Origin: Paraplanobispora takensis
GTDB lineage: Bacteria; Actinomycetota; Actinomycetes; Streptosporangiales; Streptosporangiaceae
Reading direction: 5' to 3'
NCBI RefSeq assembly: GCF_016863195.1
Contig: NZ_BOOK01000057.1
Span: 1-64,000, forward strand
Length of the DNA stretch: 64,000 nt
The notes below the pieces were generated by a model, which saw only the letters and a program-made list of their open reading frames with translations, did not search any database and was not told the DNA's origin. The translations under genes and the position numbers were made by a program. Below are positions 23,488-32,680 of the stretch, one piece after another (position 1 is the stretch's first letter; every line of letters begins with the position of its first letter).

Positions 23488-24741
23488 CTAGAGGACGTCC
23501 TTTCGGACTGTCCGAATCGGGTGATCGGGCCGGTCAGAGCGGGAACGGCGGGCCGCCAGAGTGTAGGCCGCACCGATTCCCAAGATCGCGATCGGGAAGA
23601 CCGTTCCAACGAGAAGACCGGTGCGCAGTCCCGAACCGCCGCCCGGTGCGGCGGTGACGGTCGCGTCGGCGACGGCGCCGGCCAGCCACGGCCCGGCCGC
23701 CGCCCCGGCGTCGCCGAACACGGCCAGCACCCCGAACATCGCGGCGCCGCCCATGGGGAAGCGGGCGGAGGTGAGGCTGAAGGTCCCCGGCCACATCAGG
23801 CTGACCGCCAGCCCGCACAGCGCGCAACCGGCCAGGGCGAGCACCGGGTCGTCGGCCAGCGCGGCCAGCAGATAGCAGGCGGTCGCCAGCCCGGCGCAGG
23901 CGATCATCGCGGGCAGCAGGGGGACGCGCTGTCCCCACAGGCCGTAGACGATCCGGCCGATCCCCATCAGCACGGCGAACAGGCACGGACCGGCCAGGTC
24001 GCCCCACACCTTGGAGACCCCCAGCCCCTGCTCGGCGAACAGCGACGACCACTGGGACATGGTCAGCTCCGAGGCGCCGGCGCACAGCATCAGCAGCAGT
24101 GCCCCGGCGAAGGCCGGAGAGCGCAGCAGCGCGCGCAGCGGGGTGCGGTGCTCATCGGGGACCGTCGGGGGCAGCGGCACCCGCGCGAAGACCACGAGGT
24201 TGGCCAGCGGCACCAGCGCCCACATCAGCGGCAGCACCTGCCAGGCGGACTCGCCCACGGCCGCCAGCATCAGCGTCGTGCCCAGCACCACGGCGACCTG
24301 GCCCCAGCAGTAGAAGGAGTGCAGCAGGCTCATCGTGGCGGCCCGGTGCTCCTGCGGGCTGGGCAGGGCGTCCACGACCGGGCTGACCAGGACCTCCAGC
24401 AGGCCCCCGCCGATCCCGTAGACCACGACCGCCACCGCCAGGCCGGTGTACGGCGAGGGCGTCAGGGACGGCGCCACCGCCAGCAGCACGAGCCCGGCGA
24501 CGCTGAACAGGTGGGCCAGGACCATGGGCAGGCGGTAGCCCGTGCGGTCCACCACCTTGACCGCCACCAGGTCGGTGACCAGCTGGGTGGCGAAGTTCAG
24601 CAGGATCAGGCGGCCGAGCATCTCGTAGGGCACGTCGTAACGCGTCTGGAAGACGATGAACAGCAGCGGGGCGAGGTTGTTCACGATCGCCTGGGTGACG
24701 TACCCGAGATAGCAGGCCCGGCGGGTGTGGTCGAAGGTCAT
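23488..24741 (-). CDS. Major facilitator superfamily transporter
   Basis: 417 residues with about 12 membrane segments. The first half has NFATQLVTDLVAVKVVDRTGYRLPMVLAH; the second half includes GRIVYGLWGQRVPLLPAMI and SLMWPGTFSLTSARFPMGG, reminiscent of the fucose/sugar permease branch of MFS. Substrate unknown. ATG 24741 follows GAAGAGAG. Divergent from an ArsR-type regulator at 24974, which may control it. Confidence 0.85.
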   Translation of the reverse strand: MTFDHTRRACYLGYVTQAIVNNLAPLLFIVFQTRYDVPYEMLGRLILLNFATQLVTDLVAVKVVDRTGYRLPMVLAHLFSVAGLVLLAVAPSLTPSPYTGLAVAVVVYGIGGGLLEVLVSPVVDALPSPQEHRAATMSLLHSFYCWGQVAVVLGTTLMLAAVGESAWQVLPLMWALVPLANLVVFARVPLPPTVPDEHRTPLRALLRSPAFAGALLLMLCAGASELTMSQWSSLFAEQGLGVSKVWGDLAGPCLFAVLMGIGRIVYGLWGQRVPLLPAMIACAGLATACYLLAALADDPVLALAGCALCGLAVSLMWPGTFSLTSARFPMGGAAMFGVLAVFGDAGAAAGPWLAGAVADATVTAAPGGGSGLRTGLLVGTVFPIAILGIGAAYTLAARRSRSDRPDHPIRTVRKDVL

Positions 24742-24973
24742 GGACTCTCTTCACGGTGGTGGTGCGGCAGGCCCGGGCGGCTCACACCACGCGCGGGTCC
24801 GGCCCGAGAGTACGGCAGGGGATCACCCTCACCTGCGGGCGGCCCCTCCCCCGCCATCCGGGCGGCAGGGGAGATCCCGGGCGCCGCCCGCAGCGGACCG
24901 TACGCCGCCCGGAACCGTGCCGCCCCGGGATCGTGCGGCGCCCGCCGAAACGTCCGCCCCCGATGATGGGGGC

Positions 24974-25714
24974 ATGACGGTCACCGCACGCGTTCCCCTC
25001 GCCGACCTCGCCGCCCTGCTGGCCGACGGCACCCGGGCGCGGTTCTGCCTGGCGCTGCTGGACGGGCGCGCCTGGACCGCCGGGGAACTGGCCCGCCACG
25101 CCGGGGTCGCGGCCTCCACCGCCAGCGAGCACCTGTCACTGCTGGTGCGGGGCGGCATCCTCGCCGAGGAGCGCCAGGGACGGCACCGCTACGTGCGCCT
25201 GGCCGGGCCGCGGGTGGCCCAGCTCATCGAGGACCTGGCCGCCCACGCCGACCTGGCCGCGCCCGCCCCTCCCCCGCCGACGCTGCGGGCCGCCTCCTCG
25301 GCCAGGGCCATGGCCGCCGCCCGCACCTGCTACGACCACCTGGCCGGGCGCCTGGGCGTGGCCGTCACCGACGCGCTGACCGCCCGCGGCCTGCTGCGCC
25401 AGGACACCGGCTTCGCGCTCAGCGACGACGGGCTGGCCTGGTTCGCGGCCGACCTCGGCGTACGGCTGGCGCCCCGCGGCAGGCGGCCGATGGCCAAGGC
25501 CTGCCTGGACTGGACCGAACGCCGCCACCACCTGGCCGGCGTCGCCGGGGCCGTGCTGTGCGCGACTCTGCTGGAGCGCGGCTGGGTCACCCGGATCGGC
25601 ACCGGCCGCGCGCTGCGCGTCACCGCCCCCGGCGCCCGGGCCCTGGAGGACCTGCTCGGCCTCAAGAGCGTCGAGAGCGCCGGGAGTGAGGCCGCGGCGG
25701 GGAGTCGGCCCTGA
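24974..25714 (+). CDS. ArsR-family winged-helix regulator
   Basis: 246 residues. The N-terminal winged helix spans LLADGTRARFCLALLDGRAWTAGELARHAGVAASTASEHLSLLVRGGILAEERQGRHRYVRL (about 12-72, shown in the family by ASTASEHLSLL). The C-terminal 150 residues include ACLDWTERRHHLAG and CATLLERGW, typical of the larger ArsR type seen next to transporters. No metal-binding cysteine cluster is obvious. Divergent from the MFS gene across a 232-bp gap (24742-24973), which should contain both promoters. Confidence 0.85.
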   Translation: MTVTARVPLADLAALLADGTRARFCLALLDGRAWTAGELARHAGVAASTASEHLSLLVRGGILAEERQGRHRYVRLAGPRVAQLIEDLAAHADLAAPAPPPPTLRAASSARAMAAARTCYDHLAGRLGVAVTDALTARGLLRQDTGFALSDDGLAWFAADLGVRLAPRGRRPMAKACLDWTERRHHLAGVAGAVLCATLLERGWVTRIGTGRALRVTAPGARALEDLLGLKSVESAGSEAAAGSRP

Positions 25715-25727
25715 TGAGCGCGGACGG

Positions 25728-26387
25728 TCACACGGGATGGCCGCCGGCGTCGGTGCGGTAGGCCTGGCTGGAGAACTTGGAGATGAAGACGTCGAAGCGG
25801 CCGTCGGGCCGCTCGCACAGCGTGCCGCCGTCCTGCCAGATGCCGTTCTCCTGCCACCACTGGCTGCCGGCCGGGTCGCCCTGGTTCTGGTGGACGTTGT
25901 GCATCCCGAGGCCGCCGGTGAACGGCTCGCCGAAGACGAGGATCCGCCGCCCGGCCACGAGCATGGACTCCAGGGCCTGGGCGGCCTGCAGGTTCGAGCC
26001 CGCGGTCCAGGACCGGCCGGTCCCGGCCAGGGCGAGCAGCCACCCCAGCCAGGCGGGCGGCCGCCGGACGAACACGCACCCCGGGGCGCCGGCCAGGGCC
26101 GGGTGGCGCTGGTAGTCGAGGGCACCGGAGCCGGGCAGGCGGGTCAGGTCGTGGTAGCCGGGCGCCAGAGCGGCCGCCGGGGCCGGCGCGGAGGCGTCGA
26201 GGGTGAGCCTCTTCCACTGGACGCCCGTCTGGGACTGCTTGCTGTCGACGTCGATCGCGCAGCGGTACGACCCGGCGGGCGCGTCCACCTCCAGGTTGAC
26301 GTGGAACCAGCGTCCCTGGGTGTCGGGCTGGTCGCGGTGGTGGCGGTTCAGGGTCCCCACGAGCACGCCGTACCGGTCAAGAGGCAT
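25728..26387 (-). CDS. YukJ-like protein (DUF2278)
   Basis: 219 residues. The family signature is seen at the start (YGVLVGTLNRHHRDQPDTQG, about 5-24) and end (GGLGMHNVHQNQGDPAGS and ENGIWQDGGTL). DUF2278/YukJ proteins are cytosolic and functionally uncharacterised; several bear extra domains, absent here. ATG 26387 opens the frame. Convergent with the ArsR gene, 90 bp downstream of RecD2 on the same strand. Confidence 0.85.
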   Translation of the reverse strand: MPLDRYGVLVGTLNRHHRDQPDTQGRWFHVNLEVDAPAGSYRCAIDVDSKQSQTGVQWKRLTLDASAPAPAAALAPGYHDLTRLPGSGALDYQRHPALAGAPGCVFVRRPPAWLGWLLALAGTGRSWTAGSNLQAAQALESMLVAGRRILVFGEPFTGGLGMHNVHQNQGDPAGSQWWQENGIWQDGGTLCERPDGRFDVFISKFSSQAYRTDAGGHPV

Positions 26388-26476
26388 GGACGGGAGTCAA
26401 CCAGCTCACCCGGGGACGGACAACGTCCCCCGCCGGGCCCGCCGGGATCCGGGCGGCGGACGGTTGCGACCGCGGG

Positions 26477-28708
26477 TCAGGACCTGCCCGCGCCCTGACG
26501 CAGGCGGTGGGTGAGGCTGGTGTGGCGACGCCCGGCGCCGCGGGTGCGCACCGCCTGGGCCAGCGCGCGGCGCGAGCCGATGATGACGACGAGCTTCTTG
26601 GCCCGGGTGATGGCGGTGTAGAGCAGGTTGCGCTGGAGCATCATCCACGCGCTGGTGGCCAGTGGGATCACCACCGCGGGGTACTCGCTGCCCTGGGAGC
26701 GGTGGATCGACACCGCGTAGGCGTGGGCCAGCTCGTCGAGCTCGTCGAAGGAGTATTCGACGTCCTCGTCCTCGTCGGTGCGCACGATCAGCTTGTGGTC
26801 GTCCGGCTTGACGTCGACGACCATGCCGACGGTGCCGTTGAACACCCCGGCGGCGCCCTTGTCGTAGTTGTTGCGCAGCTGGGTCACCTTGTCGCCGACC
26901 CGGAACACCCGCCCGCCGTAGCGGCGCTCGGGCATGCCCTCGCGGGAGGGGGTCAGCGCCTCCTGCAGGACGGTGTTGAGGTTGCCCGCCCCGGCCGCGC
27001 CGCGGTGCATCGGCGCCAGCACCTGCACGTCGCGGCGGGAGTTGAGGCCGAACTTGCGGGGGATGCGGTTGGCGACCACGTCGACGGTCAGCGCCGCGAT
27101 CTCCTCGGGCTCCTCGCAGGGGAACAGGAAGAAGTCCTTCATGCCCTCCAGCACCGGGGGCAGACCGGTGTTGACCCGGTGCGCGTTGGTGACCACGCCC
27201 GACTCCTGGGCCTGGCGGAAGATGTGCGTCAGCCGGACCCGGGGGATCTCGTCCTCGGCGGCCAGCAGGTCGCGCAGGACCTCGCCCGCGCCCACCGACG
27301 GCAGCTGGTCGACGTCGCCCACGAACAACAGGTGGGTGCCCGGGGCCACGGCCTTGACCAGCTTGTTGGCCAGCAGCAGGTCCAGCATCGAGGCCTCGTC
27401 GACCACGACCAGGTCGGCGTCCAGCGGGTTGTCGCGGTCGAAGGTGGCCTCTCCCCCGGGGCGCAGCTGCAGCAGCCGGTGCACGGTGGTGGCCTCGTGG
27501 CCGGTCAGCTCGGCCAGCCGCTTGGCCGCCCGGCCGGTGGGCGCCGCCAGGATGACCTTGGCCTTCTTGGCGCGGGCCAGCGTGACGACGGAGCGCACGG
27601 TGAAGCTCTTGCCGCAGCCGGGCCCGCCGGTCAGCACCGCGACCTTCTCGGTCAGCGCCAGCCGTACGGCCTGCGACTGCTCGGCGGCCAGGTCGGCGCC
27701 GGTCCTGCCGCGCAGCCACTCCAGCGCCACGTCCCAGTCGACGTCGTGGAAGACGCCGAGGCGGTCGTGGGAGGAGGTCAGCAGGGCGCGCAGCGACCCG
27801 GCCAGCGACAGCTCGGCGCGGTGGAAGGGCACCAGGTAGATCGCGGGGATCGTGTTGTCCCCGGCCGGCAGCTCCTCGCGGACCACGCCCTCCTCGGCGA
27901 CCAGCTCCTCCAGGCAGGAGGCCACCAGCTCGGCGGGGACCTGAAGGATCTTGACCGCGTCGGCGATCAGGTTGGGCGCCGGCAGATAGCAGTGGCCGTC
28001 GTCGGCGCCCTGCGACAGCGTGTAGCGCAGGCCCGCTTTGACCCGCTCGGGGCTGTCGTGCGGGATGCCGACGGCCTGGGCGATGGTGTCGGCGGTCTTG
28101 AAGCCGATGCCCCACACGTCGTCGGCCAGCCGGTAGGGCTCGTTCTTGACGATCGTGATGGAGGCGTCGCCGTACTGCTTGAAGATGCGCACCGCGATCG
28201 AGGTGGACACCCCGACGCCCTGCAGGAAGATCATCACCTCTTTGATGATCTTCTGTTCCTCCCAGGCGACCCCGATCATCTTGGTCCGCTTCGGGCCCAG
28301 CCCGGGAACCTCGACCAGCCGCTCCGGAGCGGTCTCGATGATCTCCAGGGTGTCGGTGCCGAAGTGGTCGACGATGCGCTCGGCCATCTTCGGCCCGATG
28401 CCCTTGATCAGCCCTGAGCCGAGATAGCGCTGGATGCCCTGCACGGTCGCCGGCAGCACGGTGGTGTAGGACCACACCTCGAACTGCCTGCCGTAACGCG
28501 GGTGCGACCCCCACCGGCCGGTCAGCCGCAGCGACTCGCCGACCTGCGCCCCCAGCAGCGGCCCCACCACGGTCAGCAGCTCGGTGCCCGACCGCTCGGT
28601 GGCCACTCTGGCGATGGTGTAACCGGTCTCCTCGTTGGCGTAGGTGATGCGTTCGAGCACCGCCTCGAGCACGGTGCCGGGGGGACGCTGCGCCTCCGGA
28701 GTGGTCAT
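26477..28708 (-). CDS. recD2: RecD2-type ATP-dependent DNA helicase
   Basis: 743 residues, matching RecD2 (the RecBC-independent form). N-terminal OB-like and helix-hairpin-helix parts (IKGIGPKMAERIVDHFG; VPGLGPKRTKMIG) are followed by helicase motifs: Walker A GGPGCGKSFT at about 365, motif II VVVDEASML at about 435, FVGDVDQLPSVGAG, and C-terminal YAVSIHRSQGSEYPAV and LLYTAITRAKKLVVI. Enzymes of this class unwind DNA 5'-3' in repair. ATG 28708 has no Shine-Dalgarno sequence, but CACAAT (minus strand, 28716-28721) ends seven bases before it, so the transcript may be leaderless. Divergent from the YcaQ-like gene. Confidence 0.93.
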   Translation of the reverse strand: MTTPEAQRPPGTVLEAVLERITYANEETGYTIARVATERSGTELLTVVGPLLGAQVGESLRLTGRWGSHPRYGRQFEVWSYTTVLPATVQGIQRYLGSGLIKGIGPKMAERIVDHFGTDTLEIIETAPERLVEVPGLGPKRTKMIGVAWEEQKIIKEVMIFLQGVGVSTSIAVRIFKQYGDASITIVKNEPYRLADDVWGIGFKTADTIAQAVGIPHDSPERVKAGLRYTLSQGADDGHCYLPAPNLIADAVKILQVPAELVASCLEELVAEEGVVREELPAGDNTIPAIYLVPFHRAELSLAGSLRALLTSSHDRLGVFHDVDWDVALEWLRGRTGADLAAEQSQAVRLALTEKVAVLTGGPGCGKSFTVRSVVTLARAKKAKVILAAPTGRAAKRLAELTGHEATTVHRLLQLRPGGEATFDRDNPLDADLVVVDEASMLDLLLANKLVKAVAPGTHLLFVGDVDQLPSVGAGEVLRDLLAAEDEIPRVRLTHIFRQAQESGVVTNAHRVNTGLPPVLEGMKDFFLFPCEEPEEIAALTVDVVANRIPRKFGLNSRRDVQVLAPMHRGAAGAGNLNTVLQEALTPSREGMPERRYGGRVFRVGDKVTQLRNNYDKGAAGVFNGTVGMVVDVKPDDHKLIVRTDEDEDVEYSFDELDELAHAYAVSIHRSQGSEYPAVVIPLATSAWMMLQRNLLYTAITRAKKLVVIIGSRRALAQAVRTRGAGRRHTSLTHRLRQGAGRS

Positions 28709-28808
28709 GGCGGGTATTGTGCCGCACGCGCCCGACATCCTCGAAAAATCCGGATGGGTTCGCCTACGCGGAACGATTCTTTCCGCATTGGGTGACACCG
28801 TCGCAGTC

Positions 28809-30086
28809 ATGAGCACTCCGCGCCCCCTTCCGGCCAAGAGCACTCCGCGCCCCCTTCCGGCCAAGAGCACTCCGCGCACTCTGACCACGAGGGCGCTCAA
28901 CCGCATCACGCTGGAGCGGCAGCTGCTGTTGCGGCGCAGCGGCATGTCCGCCCTGGCGGCCGTCGAGCATCTGACCGGCCTGCAGGCCCAGGCGGGCAAC
29001 GCCCCCTATCTCGGGCTGGCGGCCCGCCTGTCGGACTTCGCCCACGACGATCTGACCGCCCTGCTGTACGGCAGGCAGGCCGTGCGCTCCTCGGTCCTGC
29101 GCGGCACCCTGCACCTGGTCTCCGCCGCCGACTACCGGTGGCTGCGCCCCCTGGTGCAGCCCGTCCTGACCCGCGGGCGCCAGGCCGCCTTCGGCAGGGT
29201 CACCGCCGGGGTGGACCTGTCCGAGCTCGCCGCCGCGGCCCGGGACCTGCTGGCCGGACGCACGCTCACCCGCCCGCAGCTGGGCCGGATGCTCGCCGAG
29301 CGCTGGCCCGGCGTCCCGCCCGAGGCTCTGGGCTGGTCGGCCCAGAGCCTGCTGCCGCTGGTGCACGTCCCGCCGCAGGGCACCTGGAACAGGGGCGGCG
29401 CCACCCCCTTCGCCCTGGCCGAGGAGTGGCTGGCCGAGGAGTGGCTGGCCGGGGAGTGGCTGGCCGGGGAGTGGCTGGCCGGGGAGTGGCGCGACGGGCC
29501 GCCGGAGCGGGCGCCCGAGGAGAGCTCGCCGGAGGAGACCGCGGCCGGCGGGCGGACCGGCCGGGAATGCGCCGGACCCGCCGGCACCGGGGCCGAGGCG
29601 CCGGTGGAACGGATGATCCGCCGGTACCTGGCGGCCTTCGGCCCGGCCGGGGTCATGGACATGCAGGCCTGGTCGGGCCTGACCCGCCTGCGCGAGGTCG
29701 TCGCCGGCATGGATTTGCGGATCCTGCGCGGGGAAGACGGCCGCGAGCTGTTCGACCTGCCCGGCGCCCCGCCGCCACCCGACCCGGGGACGCCGGCCCC
29801 GGCGCGCTTCCTGCCGGAGTTCGACAACCTCATGGTCGCCTACGCCGACCGCACCCGGATCATGACCGACGAGTACCGCCGGCGCGTGTGCGTCGGCGCG
29901 ATGGTCGCGCCGACCATCCTGGTCGACGGCACCGTCCGGGGCACCTGGAAGCTCGCCGGCGGGCGCCTGAGCGTCCAGCCGTTCGAACCGCTCACCGCGC
30001 GGGCCAGGGCCGGGCTGACCGCGGAGGCCGATCGCCTGCTGGCCTTCGCCGGCGCCCGGGACCTGGAGTTCCTGCCCGTCGCGTGA
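28809..30086 (+). CDS. YcaQ/AlkX-like winged-helix DNA-binding protein (HTH_42)
   Basis: 425 residues. After a repetitive N-terminus the family is recognised from LEHLTGLQAQ-like text (VEHLTGLQAQAGNAPYLGL), SSVLRGTLHLVSAADY, MDMQAWSGL and LPEFDNLMVAYADRTRI. Related proteins include DNA glycosylase-like YcaQ and uncharacterised winged-helix proteins. Two short repeats have expanded inside the gene: 27-bp units encoding STPRPLPAK at the N-terminus, and 15-bp units encoding EEWLA/GEWLA at about residues 204-227. ATG 28809 has no good ribosome site. Confidence 0.82.
   Translation: MSTPRPLPAKSTPRPLPAKSTPRTLTTRALNRITLERQLLLRRSGMSALAAVEHLTGLQAQAGNAPYLGLAARLSDFAHDDLTALLYGRQAVRSSVLRGTLHLVSAADYRWLRPLVQPVLTRGRQAAFGRVTAGVDLSELAAAARDLLAGRTLTRPQLGRMLAERWPGVPPEALGWSAQSLLPLVHVPPQGTWNRGGATPFALAEEWLAEEWLAGEWLAGEWLAGEWRDGPPERAPEESSPEETAAGGRTGRECAGPAGTGAEAPVERMIRRYLAAFGPAGVMDMQAWSGLTRLREVVAGMDLRILRGEDGRELFDLPGAPPPPDPGTPAPARFLPEFDNLMVAYADRTRIMTDEYRRRVCVGAMVAPTILVDGTVRGTWKLAGGRLSVQPFEPLTARARAGLTAEADRLLAFAGARDLEFLPVA
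28812..28886 (+). repeat. 27-bp tandem repeat at the 5' end of the YcaQ-like gene
   Basis: Two exact 27-bp copies (28812-28838 and 28839-28865) and a partial third starting at 28866, in frame, encoding STPRPLPAK units. Confidence 0.9.
29418..29490 (+). repeat. 15-bp in-frame tandem repeat, five units
   Basis: Units of the form GCCGRGGAGTGGCTG start at 29418, 29433, 29448, 29463 and 29478 (last unit cut short). They encode A-E-E-W-L / A-G-E-W-L. Almost perfect identity points to recent slippage expansion. Confidence 0.92.
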
Positions 30087-30126
30087 GGCGGCCGAAGCCC
30101 CGCAGGACCGCAGGTGTGCGGCCGGG

Positions 30127-30615
30127 CTACCAGGCCAGGTCCTCGTCGCGGATCGTCTCGGTCCGGCAGTGGGAGACCGGCCCCCGGCGGCCGTCGGCGA
30201 CGCAGATCCTCAGATCCACGCGCCTGATCTCGCCCCTGGACTCCAACAGGTAGCCCGTGCGGCTGCGGCCGTAGGAGGCGCAGAAGCGGCGTTCGGGCGA
30301 CCGGCCGGAGCCGCCCTTCAGATAGTGGAACTCGGCCCGGATGGAGGCGCAGTGCCCCGGGTGGCGGTCGAGGTCGTAGAGGCTGCCGTAGGCCTGGAAG
30401 TGCTTCTCGCTGAAGCTGGTGATCCACAGCTTGGCCTTGGCGTGGCCGGAGTGCTTGCGGGAGGACCGGATCGTCCCCAGGTCGTAGTCTCCCGCCGTCC
30501 GCGCGGCCGCTCCCGTCCCCGCCTCGGCGGCGGCGGGCGCGGTGGTGGACAGGGCGGCGGGCAGTCCCGTCGCGAGCACTCCGGCCAGCAGCAGTCCCCG
30601 GACAACCGTGCGCAT
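30127..30615 (-). CDS. Predicted secreted protein of unknown function
   Basis: 162 residues. Signal peptide: MRTVVRGLLLAGVLATGLP with AAA cleavage region near residue 30. The mature part has four cysteines (HCASI, RFCASY, RICVAD, SHCRTE), likely forming two disulfides, and is rich in Arg, Ser, Tyr and Gly (SSRKHSGHAKAKLWITSF, GRSRTGYLLESRGEI). No family recognised. ATG 30615 follows GAGGGGAAG. Convergent with the YcaQ-like gene (40 bp). Confidence 0.7.
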   Translation of the reverse strand: MRTVVRGLLLAGVLATGLPAALSTTAPAAAEAGTGAAARTAGDYDLGTIRSSRKHSGHAKAKLWITSFSEKHFQAYGSLYDLDRHPGHCASIRAEFHYLKGGSGRSPERRFCASYGRSRTGYLLESRGEIRRVDLRICVADGRRGPVSHCRTETIRDEDLAW

Positions 30616-30863
30616 CGTCTTCCCCTCTCGACTGGTTCGTCCCCAGTCATAGGGGCGGCCGCTTGGAACCGGCTTGCGGCTCACTGATCCTCTCCGTGCG
30701 CGGCCCGGGGCCGGTCCGCAGGGGAAAGCGGGCGGAATGGAAAACGGGCGCGATCCCCAACATTGCGGATCTTCTCAGCGTCCAACCATCGGGATAGGAA
30801 CGGGGGGACGCACCGGCGCCTGCGGGGCCGCGCGTGCCGTCGACACACGAACGGGGAGATCAG

Positions 30864-32423
30864 ATGACAAGACAGGTGATCATCGAACCGGTCGACCGGC
30901 CGGGGCTCTCGGCCGAGCAGGTCAGGCAGGTGGCCGCGGCGCATCCGGCCGTGCTGGCCCAGCTGGAGACCGCCGACGCCGACCGGCTCGTCCTGGGCGA
31001 GGCCCTGGCCCTGACGCACGATCCGGACGGGCGGGCCCCGTTCCGGGCGAGCGTCTTCGACCCGGTCTCCAACCGGGGGGTGGAACTGCGCGGCACCCTC
31101 GACCGGCCGGAGAAGGCCGAGGTCGTGCCCAGCGCCTACCGGCCCAACCCGGACGCGCGGGAACTGCGCGCGGCCGCGGAGATCCTCCGGGCCGACGAGC
31201 GCTTCCCCGCCGGGGACGACGTCGTGATCTACCAGCCGATGCCGCCGCTGGCCGATCTGGAGAACACCGACGGCACCACCGTGCGCCGCCCCACGCTGGG
31301 CCTCTACACCCCCTCGCAGGACGTCAAACACCGCATCGTCGCCGTCGACCCCGTCGCCCGGACCGTCGACTGGTCCCCGGCCGGAGTCGGCGCGGCCATG
31401 CACCCCGACCACCCCGACGACTGCGAGTCGCACCTGCCCACGCCGGTGGAGAGCCTGCGCGACCGGGGCGGTCCCGACGCGGTACGGCTGCGCGTGATCG
31501 AGGGCGGCACCGAGCTGTGGAACCTGATCGTGGTACGGCCCCGCGCCTCGGCCCCGCAGAACCCCGGCGACGGCTCGGGGGTGGAGCTGCGCGAGGTCCG
31601 CTACCGGGGCAGGCTGGTCTTCCGCCAGGCCCACGTGCCGATCCTCAACGTCCAGTACGAGGAGGACGGCGTCACCTTCCGCGACTGGCAGAACGAGGAG
31701 ACCCGCTTCTCGGCCACCGGCGCCGACCCGGTCGGCTGGGGCTGGCGGATCTGCGACCGGGCGCCCAGGACCATCCTGGAGCGGCCCGACAACGACGCCG
31801 GCAACTTCCAGGGCGTGGCCTTCCACGACGACGGCGGGCAGCTGCGGATCGTCAGCGAGATCGCGGCCGGCTGGTACCGCTACGTCTCGGAGTGGCGCCT
31901 GGCCGACGACGGCGCGGTCCGGCCGCGCTTCGGCTTCGCCGGGGTGCGCAACCCGCGCACCTGCATGCGTCACCGCCACCACGTCTACTGGCGCTTCGAC
32001 TTCGACATCGAGGGCTCCGACAACGACGTGATCGAGCAGCTCGACGAGACCGGCCCCGGGACCACGACGGCGACCCAGATCGTGCGGGAGGTGGCCCGCA
32101 GACGCCGCAGCCCGGCGCGGTTCTGGCAGATCACCGACAAGTCCAGCGGGCGCGGCTACCGGATCGTCCCCGGCGAGCACGACAACACCGCCGACCCCTA
32201 CGGCATCGCCGACCTGTGGTTCCTGCGCCGGCGCGGGACCGAGCTGTACGACGGCAACCCCGACGAGAACAACCGCGCGATGCTCGACCGGTTCGTCAAC
32301 GGCGAGAGCGTCAGCGGCACCAACGTCGTCGTCTGGTACGCCGGCCACTTCCGCCACGACCAGAACGCCCCCCACCCGCACCAGGGCCACATCGTCGGCC
32401 CCGACCTGGTCCCGGTCACCTGA
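30864..32423 (+). CDS. Copper-amine-oxidase-like protein
   Basis: 519 residues, no signal peptide. The layout follows copper amine oxidases: N-terminal domain with LALTHDPDGRAPFRASVFDP, then VELREVRYRGRLVFRQAHVPIL (catalytic-domain entry), AAGWYRYVSEWRLADDGAVRPRFG at the place of the NYD/EY cofactor motif, HRHHVYWRFDFDIEG (HxH copper-ligand position) and WYAGHFRHD near the C-terminus (third His position). The topaquinone consensus Asn-Tyr-Asp-Tyr is WYRY here, so cofactor formation is doubtful though the tyrosine is kept. GGGGAG precedes ATG 30864. A hairpin terminator follows. Confidence 0.6.
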   Translation: MTRQVIIEPVDRPGLSAEQVRQVAAAHPAVLAQLETADADRLVLGEALALTHDPDGRAPFRASVFDPVSNRGVELRGTLDRPEKAEVVPSAYRPNPDARELRAAAEILRADERFPAGDDVVIYQPMPPLADLENTDGTTVRRPTLGLYTPSQDVKHRIVAVDPVARTVDWSPAGVGAAMHPDHPDDCESHLPTPVESLRDRGGPDAVRLRVIEGGTELWNLIVVRPRASAPQNPGDGSGVELREVRYRGRLVFRQAHVPILNVQYEEDGVTFRDWQNEETRFSATGADPVGWGWRICDRAPRTILERPDNDAGNFQGVAFHDDGGQLRIVSEIAAGWYRYVSEWRLADDGAVRPRFGFAGVRNPRTCMRHRHHVYWRFDFDIEGSDNDVIEQLDETGPGTTTATQIVREVARRRRSPARFWQITDKSSGRGYRIVPGEHDNTADPYGIADLWFLRRRGTELYDGNPDENNRAMLDRFVNGESVSGTNVVVWYAGHFRHDQNAPHPHQGHIVGPDLVPVT

Positions 32424-32435
32424 CCGGCCACGGCC

Positions 32436-32467
32436 GCGCCGCCGGGAGGGCCACCTCCCGGCGGCGC
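32436..32467 (+). terminator. 14-bp hairpin terminator
   Basis: 32436-32449 pairs with 32454-32467 around a 4-nt loop, starting 12 bases after the amine-oxidase-like gene. Confidence 0.75.
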
Positions 32468-32611
32468 ACGCCGTACGAGCGGGAAAGCGGTTGGAAGAGC
32501 CCTGCGGGGGCGAGCACGCCGCAGGAGGAGCGGCGGAGGAAACGGGGGATCCGGTCGTCGCCGGAGACGGGAACGGCGCTGTCTGCGGTATGGCGCAGAC
32601 GACGGCAGCCG

Positions 32612-32650
32612 ATGACAAGGCAGTGGGCGGGCGCTACACTCGTATGCCCG
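32612..32650 (+). promoter_or_regulatory. Sigma-70-like promoter of helR overlapped by an inverted repeat
   Basis: -35 ATGACA (32612-32617), exactly 17-bp spacer, -10 TACACT (32635-32640). The expected start point is near 32647, 34 bp before ATG 32681. CGGGC (32628-32632) and GCCCG (32646-32650) form a 5-bp inverted repeat bracketing the -10 box, a possible operator. Confidence 0.7.
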
Positions 32651-32680
32651 GGATCTAATCAAGCACACAGGAAACCCACC

